A stretch of DNA of 64,000 nucleotides from Dactylorhiza incarnata (Eukaryota; Streptophyta; Magnoliopsida; Asparagales; Orchidaceae): contig JAWHQI010000013.1 in the NCBI GenBank assembly GCA_033032865.1, forward strand, positions 7,750,001-7,814,000. Reading direction: 5' to 3'. Below the pieces are notes generated by a model. The model searched no databases. It saw only the letters and a program-made list of their open reading frames with translations, and had not been told where the DNA came from. The translations under genes and the position numbers were made by a program. Shown in pieces: positions 32,462 through 44,925 of this stretch; positions within the stretch are counted from its first letter, which is position 1; the number at the start of each line of letters is the position of its first letter.

Positions 32462-35400
32462 CTATAAATTACCTGAGAGAAATAGCTCGGGGTACTCCGC
32501 AAGCATCGTTTGCTCTCTCTCCCAAGAGAGCTCCTCTCGGCCGCAATTATCCCACCAGACTTTTACCATCCGAATGGACTTGTTCCGCAGCTGCTTTACT
32601 TCGGTATCTTCCATGCGTAAGGGCTTGACCTTCGTCGACAACCCACTATCAACCGGAACTTTGCCGACCGCAACGATATGAGTAGGCTCTTGCACTGCCT
32701 TCCTCAACACTGAAATGTGAAACACGTCGTGCAGACCGCTCAGCTCTGCAGATAGTGCAAGCCGATAAGCCGCATCACCAACACGCTCCACGATCTCAAA
32801 CGGTCCTAAGTACCTTGGACTGAGCTTTTTCAAGCGTCGGATCCTTGATACCCCTTTGCACGGTTTGATCTTCAAGTAAACCCGGTCACCGACGGCAAAC
32901 TCTAGGTTCCTATGCTTGGCATTGAAATACTTTGCTTGCCTATCCTGGGCAACCAATAGCCTTTCACGTATAGTCCGGATCGTCGAAGTTGCTTCTTCAA
33001 CATCCTTTCGCTTCAATAGCTTAGTATCGCCCGTTTCCGCCCAAGACAACGGCGTACGACACTTCTTACCATAGAGGGCTTCGAAGGGAGCCATCTTTAT
33101 ACTGGCTTGATAGCTATTATTGTAGGCGAACTCGATCATGTAGAGATGATCTTCCCACCTTTTTCCAAAATCTAGAGTGCACATTCGGAGCATATCCTCC
33201 ATAGTCCTGTTGGTTCTCTCGGTCTGTCCATCCGTTTGCGGGTGGAAGGCCGTGCTGAACTTCAATTTCGTGCCCAACAGTTCATGGATAAGCCTCCAAT
33301 CTTTCGATGTGAAACGCCCGTCACGATCGCTGACGATACTACGGGGGACACCGTGCAGTCTCACAATACAATCAACATAGAGCTTTGCTAGCTTCTCTAC
33401 AGAATCATCCTTCCTGTTCGGAATGAAGTGTGATACCTTCGTCAAACGGTCCACGATCACCCAGATGGCGTCGTTTCCATGCTGCGATCTCGGCAATCCG
33501 TGCACGAAATCCATCGAAATATCATCAAACTTCCATTCCGGAATCGACAAGGACTTCAGAAACCCACCGGGACGTTGACATTCCGCTTTCACCAACGCGC
33601 AAGTATGACACTTGGCCACGTAAAGGGCAATGTCTTTCTTCATACCCGGCCACCAGAACAATTTCTTCAAATCCATATACATTTTAGCGCTCCCCGGGTG
33701 GATCGAGTACTTGGTATGATGAGCCTCGTACATCAACTCCGCCCGTAGAGTGCCAACGTTTGGGATGCACAACCTTTCCTGTTTCCACATAAGGTCGTCT
33801 TCAAAAGAGAAATCAGCGTTTAACCCCTCAACGGTTTCCGCTTTATAGCGTTTCATGCTCTCGTCCAGCTCCAATGCTTGTCTAACTCGGTCGGCAAGGT
33901 CGTATTGAACCTCCGTCCAGTTCAAGCATGCTGAAGTAGACGTTCTCCTATCAATGCATATGATCTCCATTTCCTCCAGCTCACGGATTAGACGCTCATC
34001 GTGCATCAAAATCCAATTTGCTTGAGCGGGAGCCCGACGACTCAGCGCGTCCGCTACTACATTTCCCTTACCGGGAGTATAATTGATGTCGAAGGTGTAG
34101 TCCCCAAGGAACTCCATCCACCTCCTTTGACGCATATTCAACTCCCTTTGATCCAGCAAGTACTTGAGGCTCTTGTGGTCGGTAAAGATATCGATCTTCA
34201 CGCCATATAAATAATGCCTCCAAAGCTTAAGAGCAAATACCACGGCCGCTAGCTCCAAATCATGGACCGGGTAATTCCTCTCATGAACCTTCAGTTGCCG
34301 GGAGCCGTAGGCAATTACCTTCCTGAACTGCACTAGGACACAACCCAAACCACTTCCTGAGGCGTCGCTATAAATTTCGTAGCCTTCCGTACCTTGTGGC
34401 GAGCATAGAATGGGTGCCGTGGTCAGACGGCTCTTCAGTTCTTCAAAAGCTCGTGCGCACTCGGGCGACCAAACGAACTTATGATCCTTCCTAGTCAGTT
34501 TTGTGAGAGGAAGTGCGATCCTCGAGAAGTTTTCCACAAAGCGCCTATAATAGCCGGCAAGTCCTAAGAAACTTCGGACTTCCGCTACATTTTTCAACAA
34601 AGGCCACGCTCGGATCGCTTCTATCTTCGGCGGATCTACTGCAATTCCATCTCCACTAACGACGTGACCAAGGAATGCTACTGACGGTAGCCAAGACTCG
34701 CACTTGGAGAACTTGGCATAGAGCTGACTCCTCCTCAAGGTGCTCAGAATGGCGTGCAGATGCCCTACAAGCTCCTCTTCCGATTGAGAGTATACCAAAA
34801 TGTCGTCGATAAAGACGATCACAAATTGATCCAAATACTCACGGAACGTCCTGTTCATTAAGTCCCTGAATACCAACGGTGCATTGGACAGACCGAACGG
34901 CATCACCGTGAACTCATAGTGCCCAAAGCGGGTACTGAACGCTGTTTTTGGAATGTCACATTCCCTTATCCGCAGTTGGTAGTAGCCGGACCTTAGGTCC
35001 AGCTTGGAGTAAACCGTCGACCCCACCAGTTGGTCGAATAGATCATCGATTCTTGGAATCGGATATCGGTTTTTCTCGGTCAACTTGTTTAGCTCTCGAT
35101 AATCAATGCATAGACGCAAGCTCCCGTCCTTCTTTTTCACAAAGAGGACCGGTGCACTCCAAGGCGATGAACTTGGACGTACGTAGCCTTGCTCTAGCAG
35201 CTCTTGCAATTGAACCTTCAGCTCTGCCAATTCCTTTGGCGCTATCCGGTACGGTGAGCGGGCCACAGGTTTGGCACCTGGCACCAACTCGATACAGAAA
35301 TTGATCTCCCACTGAGGTGGAGCCCCAGGGAGTTCGTTAGGAAACACGTCGGCGTACTCCGCTACAACTGGGACATCACATAACCTGGGCATTGGCTCTG

Positions 35401-35847
35401 AAGTCTCCAACAAGGTGAAGAACAACTCGGCGCCTTTTCTCACCGCCTTAACCACCTGGAGAGCAGACATCAGCGTCTTGCTCGCTCCTCGCATACCGGC
35501 GAACATGGTTTCTCCTTCGGTGTCCCTTCCCAGAGTGATCTCCTTTGTATTGCAATCTATGCATGCCCGCTGCTCCGAGAGCCAGTCCATGCCAAAGATC
35601 ACATCAAATTCAGCTAACGGTAATAACGACGCTTCCAAGTCAAAATCCTGACTTCCAATCCACACCTTCACACGGCTCTTCCTATCCGCACTCATTCGAG
35701 ATCCATTGGGTAGCACTACTTCCAATCTATCATCTACGAAGGTAGACGGCACTCCGATTCGCACAACGAAGTCCTCGGACAGAAAAGAGTGCGATGCACC
35801 CGTATCAAATAGAGCTCTCGCCGGATAGTTGAAAATTAGGACGAAAC
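32462..35847 (-). CDS. Chr-D pol polyprotein (protease-RT-RNase H-integrase-chromodomain)
   Basis: One uninterrupted frame of about 1128 residues. Order: aspartic protease [12 protein letters not shown] (near residue 15), RT with [21 protein letters not shown] and catalytic FIDDILVYS (about 350), RNase [16 protein letters not shown] (about 490), integrase zinc region H...H...C..C ([10 protein letters not shown] to KCHTC, about 705-745), core [21 protein letters not shown] and [12 protein letters not shown] with all DD-E residues. The C-terminal [19 protein letters not shown] is a chromodomain-like module that directs insertion to marked chromatin in this family. The frame is open upstream to beyond 35940 in the -1 frame, but homology starts at the predicted splice acceptor (35847). 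Confidence 0.93.
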
Positions 35848-35930
35848 CTAATTGCACACAAATAAAGCATATAGTCGTACCACAGTATGAATTATATATA
35901 TAGCTGTAAAAGCTAACTTCTAATTCGTAC
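35848..35930 (-). other. Predicted 83-nt intron joining Chr-D gag and pol
   Basis: Donor ACAG|GTACGA at 35931/35930 and acceptor GTGCAATTAG|G at 35848/35847. The interval is AT-rich between GC-richer coding DNA. Removing it skips the gag stop at 35922-35920 and joins DVVTG to [16 protein letters not shown] in frame, the spacing seen in Tekay/Del single-ORF polyproteins. Alternative: a -1 frameshift, since the pol frame is open across the overlap. Confidence 0.6.
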
Positions 35931-37140
35931 CTGTGACGACATCAGTTTGTCGTATAGCTTCTTGTTGGCCAAGCGAAAAGACTCTCGGCTGAGTCAGAAT
36001 GTGCTGGGAAGCCGAAGACTCCGCAGCTTTACCCTTTTCCGCAGTACGAGCATAATCCACCGCTCGATTACCAGCCTTCGGGGGACCACTTCGACACACC
36101 GCAGCTTTGTGTCCCACCTTCCCGCAGGTGAAACACGTAATAGGAGTCCGCGCGGTCGTGGCTCCTGAAATATTTGAAGGAGCTGGTTCCGCCTGTTTGA
36201 ACTTCCTTTTGTTCCTTCTGAAATCCGACTTGGACTGAGAGGCCGGCGCATGAAACTCAGGTTTCTTTACAACACCCCTTGCTTGTACGCTCTTCATGTC
36301 CAACTCCAAAGATCTGGCAGTTTGCACCATCACTTGGAAGCCGAACGTCATAGGGCCAGCAAGGAGCAGCCTCAACTCGTCCCGAAGCCCTTCATAGAAC
36401 TTATTTGTCTTTGCCTCCTCATCCTCCACCAAGGACCCCGCATAGCGACTCAGTCTGGTAAACTCATGCAAGTAATCGTCAACGGAGCGATCACCTTGTG
36501 TCAACCTCAAGAACTGGTTTTGTAACGCAATGCGCTGGGCAGAGGGGATAAACCTTTGGAGGAACGACTTTGAAAACTCAGCCATTGTTATTTCAGTAAT
36601 ATCTCTACCGCAGAACTTATGCAGCTCCTGCTCTTCCCACCACAGCACAGCCTCTCCATCAAGAAGGAAAGTGGCTAAGGTGACCATCATGGCTTCGTCC
36701 GTCGCTGTCGCCCTCAGAGTTCTTCTAACTCTTGACAACCAGTCCTCTGCCTCCGTTGGGGACTCAGATCCCGAGAAGGTAGGAGGATTAAAGCACAGGA
36801 AATGCTTTAATTGCTGGTCACGCGTTCGCCCCGCAACTACTTGCGCAACTTGAGGTTCCACCCTCGGCGCTACCGCAGGTTCTACTACAGCTACAGGAAC
36901 AGGGGCCTCCACCCTTGGTTCCGCCGCAGGTTCCACTGCAGCAACAACCTTAGGGGCCACATCCGGAGTAGGAGTAGCAGGCTGGACCAGCCTTTGGGGT
37001 TGAGCGTTGATCATCGCGAAGACCGCTTCTGCGACTAATTTGATCATTTCAGCAGAAGGAGTGGTCGCTGGCACTTCAGCCGACCCACTACTTTCAGCGA
37101 TGTTACGGGGTCGAGACTGCCCCGCAGCACTTCTAGTCAC
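35920..37140 (-). CDS. Chr-D gag
   Basis: 406 residues from ATG 37140. A Pro/Val/Ala-rich N-terminal part with repeats ([20 protein letters not shown]) is followed by the Retrotrans_gag capsid domain ([50 protein letters not shown]). A basic region precedes the zinc knuckle [14 protein letters not shown] (about residue 337). Ends VVTGTN-stop; the last two residues are lost if the intron is used. It makes the particle shell and binds element RNA. Confidence 0.93.
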   Translation of the reverse strand: MTRSAAGQSRPRNIAESSGSAEVPATTPSAEMIKLVAEAVFAMINAQPQRLVQPATPTPDVAPKVVAAVEPAAEPRVEAPVPVAVVEPAVAPRVEPQVAQVVAGRTRDQQLKHFLCFNPPTFSGSESPTEAEDWLSRVRRTLRATATDEAMMVTLATFLLDGEAVLWWEEQELHKFCGRDITEITMAEFSKSFLQRFIPSAQRIALQNQFLRLTQGDRSVDDYLHEFTRLSRYAGSLVEDEEAKTNKFYEGLRDELRLLLAGPMTFGFQVMVQTARSLELDMKSVQARGVVKKPEFHAPASQSKSDFRRNKRKFKQAEPAPSNISGATTARTPITCFTCGKVGHKAAVCRSGPPKAGNRAVDYARTAEKGKAAESSASQHILTQPRVFSLGQQEAIRQTDVVTGTN

Positions 37141-37346
37141 CTATAATCATGCAAAGCACAATTTAGTGACCCAAAACAAATCAAACATCAATCATGGAAC
37201 GCTCAGGTTCCGCAAACAAGTATGTTTTCTTTTCATTCCTAAGTGGACATTCTTATTAGTTTTTGTCGTTTTAGGTGAATGCAGAACCCGTGCGCACCAC
37301 CCCTTAAAAGGAATTCGTCCCGAATTCGCTAAACTACGGATTAACG

Positions 37347-37363
37347 CCTTAAGTCCGATACCA
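37347..37363 (-). other. Primer-binding site of Chr-D
   Basis: Minus strand TGGTATCGGACTTAAGG, three bases from the LTR. It matches the iMet PBS TGGTATC at its start and then diverges (TGGTATCAGAG expected), so the primer tRNA is uncertain. Confidence 0.65.
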
Positions 37364-37366
37364 AAT

Positions 37367-39330
37367 TGTAACATCCGGCCAGTACGAAGAGTATAACAGC
37401 AGGTCCGGCCGGGACCCCACGCCATACAAACCACACTAGCTAGGAGTTAAAAGGTGATAACTAGAAAAGTAACAACTAAACGAGAGTACAAAACGTAAGC
37501 GGAAGCATTAATTAAACCATTCAAATAGAACTGTCCACTATCATAGGAATGTATCCAGAATAAGAGTTACGGCCTTAAGGCCTTACATTCATCCAATGCA
37601 CAAAACTCCATAAGCATACATCGGCACGCAGGCCGGCCATACATGAATAACAGGAAAAGGGCTGGCCTTCGAGGGCCAACATTGCAAAGGGCCATCGCCC
37701 GCTATTTCCCGCTAGACTCACCTGCACCTGCATAAGAACATTCCACCAAGCGGTGGCAAACAAAGTAACGGTCAGCACAGCTGACCAAATTATAACGACC
37801 CCACCCCTTTTCCGGGGTGGCGGAGCTTCTACCCTGCAAGCAAGCCATACTAGCACAAGTACTAAATATAATGAAAGTGCAACTACACGAGGTGAGGTTT
37901 CAAGCACAATCAATCTTCTAGGTTGAGCATCAAAAGAAGGGAACCTAGGTATGCACATGATGTTGGTTGTGTTCACCCGAAGGTTCCCCACAACCGCCTA
38001 AGCAATCGCATGAGGCTAACATAACATCCATTTCACAAAACACTCCACCGTAAGGGCCACAACCTTGGGTGGAAACAAGAGCTTTTGGTTGGTCTAGGTA
38101 TGACACCTTCCACGACCTCTCCCATGATCACACGGCTTTCCTGAGGAAGGGACCTCTTACCGATCTGCATGGAAACGGGTTCGGTTTAGCTTTGCCCGTG
38201 CTCTAATCGTCGCAATCTATCGCACGACGCGGGTACGGCTTCGCCTCGGCCCGTAAGGGTTTAGCACCTTCAAGTGCTACACTAAATATACGCTACGCAC
38301 CTAACCCCTTCACAAGGATCTAGGTTTCACGAATACTCAACAAGGGAGGTGCAATACACTCCGCATCAATTTCGTGGTGAAGGTTTGCCTTCATCCAAAA
38401 CTCAAAGCATGGGGCTTTTGTTAGGATCTTCACAAGACGCCTACACTGAGTTCCCGCAATACTATAGGTGAGTTCACGGAGTCATTCTCCAGCACGCATT
38501 CTAGGCCTAACCTAAATGCAACGTCGCAAATCAAGCATCACCGATTCGGGCTCACGGCCACGAATAGGCTTCACACAAAATGCCTAAATCCGCACGACTA
38601 CCGGATTTTCTACTTGCAATAATGCCAGGGACGGACACAATCTACCCGGAGTTCCGAAGAACTTGAGGAAATCCTACACTTCACCCATTTGGTGAAAGGG
38701 ATACCTCATGCAAACATAGGAAGAGGAATGAAAGGACAAATACAAGTCCAAAGTTCAGGAGGAAGAATCGTTACCCTAGACGCATTCTTTTTCTCCATAG
38801 ATCCGAGATTCTACATGGAGAGAAATGACCGCACCGGGCTGCACTCTCCAAATCTGGAAACGGCTAGCGAAATGGAGCTCCGGAGCTCCGTCAATGGCGG
38901 GATCTACCTTCTTCTTCCTTGGCTCCTCCTTCTTTCTCTAGGGTTTGGAGAGAGAATGGCTTAAAAAATATGAGGGTTTAACCCCCTCTCATCAGCCCTA
39001 AAGGTCTCCCGCAACTAAACCTAGCCATTGGATCAATTTCCAAAAGATTTGGACGGTCCGATCTTCTTCTCCGCTCAAAATCGCGGAACAGAATAAACAG
39101 GGCGCACGATCGCTGGCGCACGATCACTGGTCGTGCGCGAAGAGGAAAATGGTCGTGCGCACTGTCCGAGACAGAACTCGATTCTCTCCTGAATTAACGC
39201 ACGATCACTAGTCGTGCGCGAAGAGGCCACTGATCGTGCGCTAAGAGCAGAAAGGGAAGATTTAGCCTGCTTCAAGTGCAGCACTACCACTCCGCCTACT
39301 TTGCTGAACCACGATTTTTGGGGTGTTACA
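37367..39330 (-). mobile_element. Chr-D 5' LTR
   Basis: 1964 bp. Nearly the same as 30420-32397, lacking 14 bp in the U3 palindrome array. The right border is followed by TGACA. Confidence 0.95.
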
Positions 39331-39335
39331 TGACA

Positions 39336-40157
39336 TTTCTGAGCAGGAGGAGCCGGCTTCTGATTCTTCTTCTTCATCGGATTCTTGTGCCCTTATTGGA
39401 GACAGAGTTCTGCTTTTCCTGGAGCTCTCGGCCTTCAGATCCAAGGTCCTTTCCTTGCTAGAAGTCTGATTCCCATCTTCTTCTGTTTTGCAGATATTCA
39501 TCTGCAGCTCATGGGATAATAGCTTCCCGAACAGATTATATGGGTCAATATTTGGCAGCTTTCCAAACTCCCTAATGGAAATGATCTTGCTATCACATTC
39601 TTTTGTCAAGGATCGCAGGAACTTGTCATTGAGTTCACCGTTTGTGAATTCCCGGCCATAGTTTCATAGGTCGTTAACAATTTTGAAGAACCTTTCATAG
39701 GCATCGACAATTCACTCTTTCTTACTCTGCTTGAAGGCCTCATACTCTTGGTTGAGTAGAGATCTTCTATCGTCACTTACCTCTTCGGTACATTCCATGA
39801 GAACAATTATGGATGTCCATATCTCTTTGGCTGATCTACAATGAATCAAGTTTTGCAACATAGAGTCGTCCACTGCACTAGCAATAATGTTCTTCGCCTT
39901 TTTGTCCAAGGCTACTATAGCGATCTCATCCTTAGTTAGGTCCATCATTTTCTTTGGCACCTGAACAGTATGGTCAATTATAGAGGCAGTCATATGCACA
40001 TGAGGGCCTTCTTCCAAGACTTGAAATATTCTCGGATTTGCGACTTCCATGTAAAATTTGTCTCTTTATTTCCACATGGGAAAATTATCCTTTGTGCAGA
40101 TTGGCAGCTTCAACGAGGAGGAATCCTTGCTTCTTTCCATGATTTGCTAGGAACTAG
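39336..40157 (-). pseudogene. Sire-A gag capsid region
   Basis: Read from the right: MERSKDSSSLKLPICTKDNF, a stop right after PMWK, then (39712-40050) VPKKMMDLTKDEIAIVALDK and SLLNQEYEAFKQSKKE, a frameshift, and (39336-39609) LTKECDSKIISIREFGKLPN with an acidic tail. It is UBN2-type copia gag. Chr-D inserted at 39331; the same frame continues at 30419. Confidence 0.85.
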
Positions 40158-40205
40158 AATGGATGGATCCTGTTCAAGGTGTTAACCTAGAAATGAATAA
40201 CCTAT

Positions 40206-40216
40206 CTCTGATACCA
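40206..40216 (-). other. Primer-binding site, tRNA-iMet (Sire-A)
   Basis: Minus strand TGGTATCAGAG, two bases from the LTR end at 40219. Confidence 0.9.
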
Positions 40217-40218
40217 AT

Positions 40219-41816
40219 TGAATTATCTAGTTGCCTACCTAAATCACCTAGAGGGGGGTGAATAGGTGATAACTGCGTCTTTTGTATAATGACTACTTGA
40301 TAAAAAGATAAACACAGAATGCAAATCACAATCACAGACGACACAAGGAATTTATAGTGGTTCCCTGATCATGGGTACTCCACTTTCCAGCCTCACCAAT
40401 CTAGAACCACAGCTAGCCTTGGCTACTTCTCAAAATCTCAGATCAAGAACGATCCTACAATCTCGGAGTCATAACTCCTACAACTCGGAAACAAAACTCC
40501 TACAAACTCGGAGGCACTGCTCCTAAAACTTGGAGAAACACTCTCTTACAACTCAGAGAAAAACTCTCCTACAAGAAAATGAGATTGAGTACAATGAAAT
40601 ACTTAACAAAACTTGTTCAGATCTGAACTTCTGAGATCTTCTTCCTCCTAGAATCTTGAAAACCTTTGGCTAGAAGAAGAGGAAGAAACGATTGAAATCC
40701 CAGATCTGATTTCTAGTATTCAACATGATCCAATAGATTGCTGTAGATGATTAGAGCACTGATCTGTTGAATCTTTTCTTTAGAAGGAATCAATTGATTG
40801 TGAGAGAAAGAGAGATCGATCCTTCAACAATGGCCGGAGGCAGCAGCATCTTCACGATGATCCGATCGAATAGAAGATTAGAGAGATTAGAATTATGGTT
40901 AAGATAAGACCAGATAGAAGCCTTATATAGCAATCATAAGTAACTGCTAAGAGGCCTTGATTTAAGCTAGGATTAACCTTAACACCACTCACACGTGCCG
41001 TCAACTCCGTCAGAAGAAAATAAAATCCCATCAGGAACCGGATTTCAAAGCAGCACAGGAAGAAAATAATTTTCTTGAGACAATATGGATTTCTCGAGAA
41101 ATAGATTTGACTTCTCGAGAAATGAACTTTACATCTCGAGAAATGGCTGCAAGAAATCGAGATAAGGCTGGAAAAAGCTTTCAAGAAGACTGGAAGAGAT
41201 TTTTTCGAGAACAAAGGGACTTCTCAAGAAATGGCTTTGATTTCTCGAGAGAACATAAGACTTCTCGAGAACCCGCTAAGAAAAACTTTCAAAGGAAAAT
41301 AGAGAAGATTTCTCGAGAACAATTAAGACTTCTCAAGCAATGAATTTAACTTCTCGAGAAATAAAGGACTTCTCGAGAAATTCCATAGAAACAAAAGAAT
41401 AGAATCAGAGAAAGAATTCTCGAAAGCTAAAGAGGACTTCTCGAGAAATGAATTGGATTTCTCGAGAGATACCTTTGATTTCTCGAGAAATACCCTTAGA
41501 AAAATTTCTGAACTTTTCTCCTTTCTTCTCTAGAACACCAACAACTCTTCCAACTCCCAAGCTTCAAGAGTCTTGAGAATACAGTGTATCCCAATAGAGA
41601 AATCACACATGAGTCAACACTATGTTCCACACAATGAGGGATTACATTGCATGAGACTGTGTTTAATGACCCATTGTGATCTGACATTGGTCTACACTTA
41701 GCATTTATAACCTGCAAGATCATAACTAAAAGACAATATCAAATACACTAGCAATTCACCTCGGTTCAAGGGTGACTTCTCACAAATCTAGGCTATTGTG
41801 GATTCAATACCCAACA
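40219..41816 (-). mobile_element. Sire-A 5' LTR
   Basis: 1598 bp, sister of 2619-4196. The U3 array at 41085-41500 has eleven exact CTCGAGs. The right border ...CCAACA is followed by the TSD ATGTC at 41817-41821. Confidence 0.93.
41085..41500. repeat. U3 CTCGAGA array (Sire-A right LTR)
   Basis: Eleven exact CTCGAG palindromes in TTCTCGAGAAATG-like units; less decayed than in the left LTR. Confidence 0.9.
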
Positions 41817-41821
41817 ATGTC

Positions 41822-43100
41822 GTTATCAATTACCTGAGGTTGGAATGAATTAAGTTCACTATGGCACTTTTCCGAGCGACCTTTACTGCAAACGTATTAA
41901 AAGAAGGACCAAAGAAAGAGGAGTTTAAGGGGTTAATCTTTTTTTCATGTGAAGGTGTAAAAATCTTAAATCTTCCCAACAAATTTCCTTTCTGGACAGA
42001 AAGTTCTCTTATTTTCGAAGGCGACCTCGACGGTCTCAGCTGCTGACCATCTCCAAGAGATGAAGGAAAAAACAAGACGATCTCAGGAGAGGAGCTGAAA
42101 ATTTTGTCCTTTTTAGCGGGCAAGCGACTGGACCTCCTTCATTATCTAGCGATCTGGCCTGAGATCGCTGAGATTCTTCCGGAAGAAAGTGAGTATTTTC
42201 CCCGCGGTCTTACATATCCTTTCCATAATTTCTAGATTTTTTCTAACTCTTTCTTCTTCAGTGCCCTTTGGGATCCCTGCAGCCGACCAGGTAGCACCAG
42301 CTGAAGAGGTGCTCACCCAGAGAAAAAGAAGACAATGAAGAGAAGAAGAATGTGAGACCGCTAGGGTTGGTGGTGCATCTGAGACCGCCAGCGACCAGTT
42401 TCCTATGGCCGGTTTCATGAAAAAGCAGAAGGACATCAGGGGAAAACCCCTTTTCAAATGCGGTGCGAAAGGGAAGGTCGTGAAGGTGTCCACCGATCTC
42501 CCTCTTAGGAGTGGAAAACTATCCCACCATGCATTTGCGGTCACCTCAACCCTTTGTGGAAACAAGAACCATAAAGTGGCATATAACATTGAGACTGAGA
42601 TGATTCCTGATTCCTGCGCTCAAGCGACCGCTAGGAGCACGGTCTTACATCATCATATGTGGCGGTCTCTGCGATGGGCCCTGAAAGAGAATGAGTTCCT
42701 GCACGAAGAGAGAAAGGTAAAATAATTTTACCTGAGGTATCGAGTTCTCTTTTATGTAACCGCGCGATCTAATTATTTTCTTCTGCAGCAATCAAAAGAA
42801 GCAGCGTCTGATCCAGAAAATCCTGAATTCCAGAACGCTCTAATGCAACACATAAAAGAGACCGCAGAGCAGGTGATCTCAGAACTTTGCGACCGCGGCG
42901 GTCTTATTGAAGAGTTTAAAGATATCAAATTTGTCGATCTTTTCCCCGATGCTGCGAGGGTAATAGACGAATAGTCGATCACGACTGTGAGGTTGCTGCC
43001 GATGGAGAAGAAGAGGAAGAAAATATTGATATTGAAGGAAATGTTGACGAAGCGAGTGGAAGCCAATATGTTGCAGGTCATGACCGCACGATCTGATGTA
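41822..43100 (+). pseudogene. Antisense additional ORF of Tat-A, main part, with two introns
   Basis: Continues the frame from 2618: VINYLRLE, stop, IKFTMALFRATFTANVLKEG, LNLPNKFPFWTESSLIFEGD (second half of the gypsy-type transposase domain). Two GT-AG intervals preserve the frame when removed: 42189-42261 (AAA|GTGAGT...TTCTTCAG) and 42717-42788 (AAG|GTAAAA...TTCTGCAG). Exon 2 has FMKKQKDIRGKPLFKCGAKG; exon 3 ends VDLFPDAARVIDE then an acidic tail in another frame to about 43098. Nonsense codons at 41846, 42047 and in exon 2. Runs opposite to pol, as in other Tat elements. Confidence 0.7.
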
Positions 43101-44925
43101 ATGAACATTGAAATAGAAAAATAGAAATTTGGTATACATTTGTCTTTTCTGTGAATGAATGTTTTTCTTGTATTTTTCTTTTAAATGTTGATTGTAATAC
43201 TCGCGACCTCGTTATAATGAGATAGAACTGACATTCGATCTCAATACCTTAGATGTTTACCTAGCTCAGGATAATTACCTTATACATTTTATACTGAGCG
43301 GTTCAATAAAGGCGACTTCACACTTTTCATATCGTATACTGGGAGGTGAAGTATCAGCTTTAATTAAGCAAGAGTGAAATCACGAGATAGCTAAAGATGG
43401 GCAAGATCTCTTAAAACTGGAGATCTCTGGCTATAATACATATACGAGACCGCTTACCATATTTGCGGTCTACGACCTTTAAGATCTGCCAAGATAACAT
43501 TAATTTGTAGATATCATTTCTTAATAACTTCGAGCAGGAACATAAGATACGATCTACCACGGTTGAGACTGCTCCTTGAAAGATACAGCCCTTTCATAGT
43601 GGATAGTCTGCGATCTTTAATTCTTCAGGCCATTCCATGGAGATTTGGAAAATACCTTCTTGTGATAGCCAACGATCTCCCATATTTATAAGATATTTAT
43701 AAGTCGGATCCACAATCTTTATTTCTCCATACCGATTGATATGAAGGTAGATAACAATTCTGTTTAAACAAAAATGAGATAATGAGATCGCTGAGGATGA
43801 ACAAGATCGCTTATGACTAGCGGTCTCTGGCTATAATGCACCTTCATGAGGCCGCTATCACATTTTCGACCTCTAGCTTTGAATCATTTGTCAAGATAAA
43901 AAGTGAATTCGTGGTTGTTGATTCTCAAATAAACAAATATTGAATGCGATCTTCAATATTACATAGGTTGCCTTTATGAAAACTGGCGATCTTGAATCTG
44001 TAAGATCTCTAGAGACAAAAGGTCATAATACACGTGATTCCTGAATATCCTTTAATGAGAGAAAGAATGACGATCTCTCAATGATTCAGACTGTCTCCTC
44101 CTTGGCTTGGAACCATAAACATGCTGTAAAGCTCGGCCATTTTAAAATTTTACAAGGTCTTAAAGACTTTTAGGCGGCGGTCTCAATTTCGTCAGACCGC
44201 CCTATACTCAACACGATCCAATATTGAGACCGACGGTCTTCAAAAACCTCAGACCGCCCCTTACTAATAAGAGATTGATGGATATAATTTGTAATGATCT
44301 AAAGGGCAGGTGCGGCTATATTAGCATTGCTTTCCTGTAAAGACCACCACAATTATAGTATTTGATGTGACCAACTCAGAATGATCAAAAAAGGAGTAGG
44401 TGTGGTTATGTCGCTGAAGCCATACCGACATTGCTTTCCCCAATAGACTATCCAAGATTATACTAGGGTCACATAATAAGATGATCCATATGGTAGGTGC
44501 GGTCATACCGCGGAGGTTACACCTGCATTGCTTATCCTGGAAAGATCATCAGGACTGTAACGATGTCCTTCTACAATGCATAACTGAGCTAAACATTCAC
44601 CTAGACTTCCCTTGATGCAAAGGTGTGTTAGATGTCAGCTAGGACCCGACAAGCTAAAGTTCCTCCACATGAGCTTGGTGAGTTACTGCTACACGAATGC
44701 GAAATCTCTCCGCTACCTGTGGTCCTGGCAGATTTTACTACTCAAGCTTCAAGATGAGGGGGAATGAAGTAGGATCCGTCGATACCTCTCTTGGTAGGAC
44801 CTTCGCCTTTAACAGTTAAATATATCTCAAGGTTTTCTTTCTAATATGCATGAAGTAAGAGTTTTACATCCACATTATCATAATGCTTGCAAAAAGGAAG
44901 ATGGAATGATAGACAAATACATGTT
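43101..44925. other. Tat-A spacer between antisense ORF and integrase
   Basis: No ORF with recognisable similarity. It holds scattered GCGGTCTC/GAGACCGC/GATCGC motifs (for example 44175-44260), the same motif found in the Tat-A LTR at 58205 and 58478-58510. The two transcription units would converge here. Confidence 0.6.

Larger units (their letters stand above)
30420..39330 (-). mobile_element. Chr-D: chromovirus (Tekay/Del-like Ty3/gypsy), near-intact
   Basis: 8911 bp with LTRs 30420-32397 and 37367-39330, PBS, PPT, complete gag and pol reading frames, chromodomain at the pol C-terminus and a perfect TSD TGACA. LTRs are nearly identical by eye except a 14-bp indel near 32254/39198 and scattered substitutions. 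It inserted into the gag of Sire-A and is the best candidate for recent activity here. Confidence 0.95.
2619..41816 (-). mobile_element. Sire-A: Sirevirus-type Ty1/copia element, split by two insertions
   Basis: LTRs at 2619-4196 and 40219-41816, PBS for initiator tRNA-Met beside the right LTR, PPT beside the left LTR, and matching 5-bp TSDs ATGTC. The coding order from the right is gag, protease, integrase, RT, RNase H, then a third ORF, as in copia elements of the Sirevirus group. It spans 39 kb only because Sire-B (6118-24396) and Chr-D (30420-39330) sit inside; its own DNA is about 12 kb. Internal stops and frameshifts mean it is no longer autonomous. Confidence 0.93.

Noticed and set aside
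35103..35312. ORFs on the plus strand and other frames through 32500-35800
   Set aside because: Shadows of the Chr-D pol reading frame, which has continuous domain homology on the minus strand.
44747..44762. AGATGAGGGGGAATGA as a plus-strand PPT beginning a separate plus-strand element
   Set aside because: No LTR direct repeat follows and the flanks read as Tat-A spacer; the extra plus-strand ORF is better explained as the antisense ORF of Tat-A.
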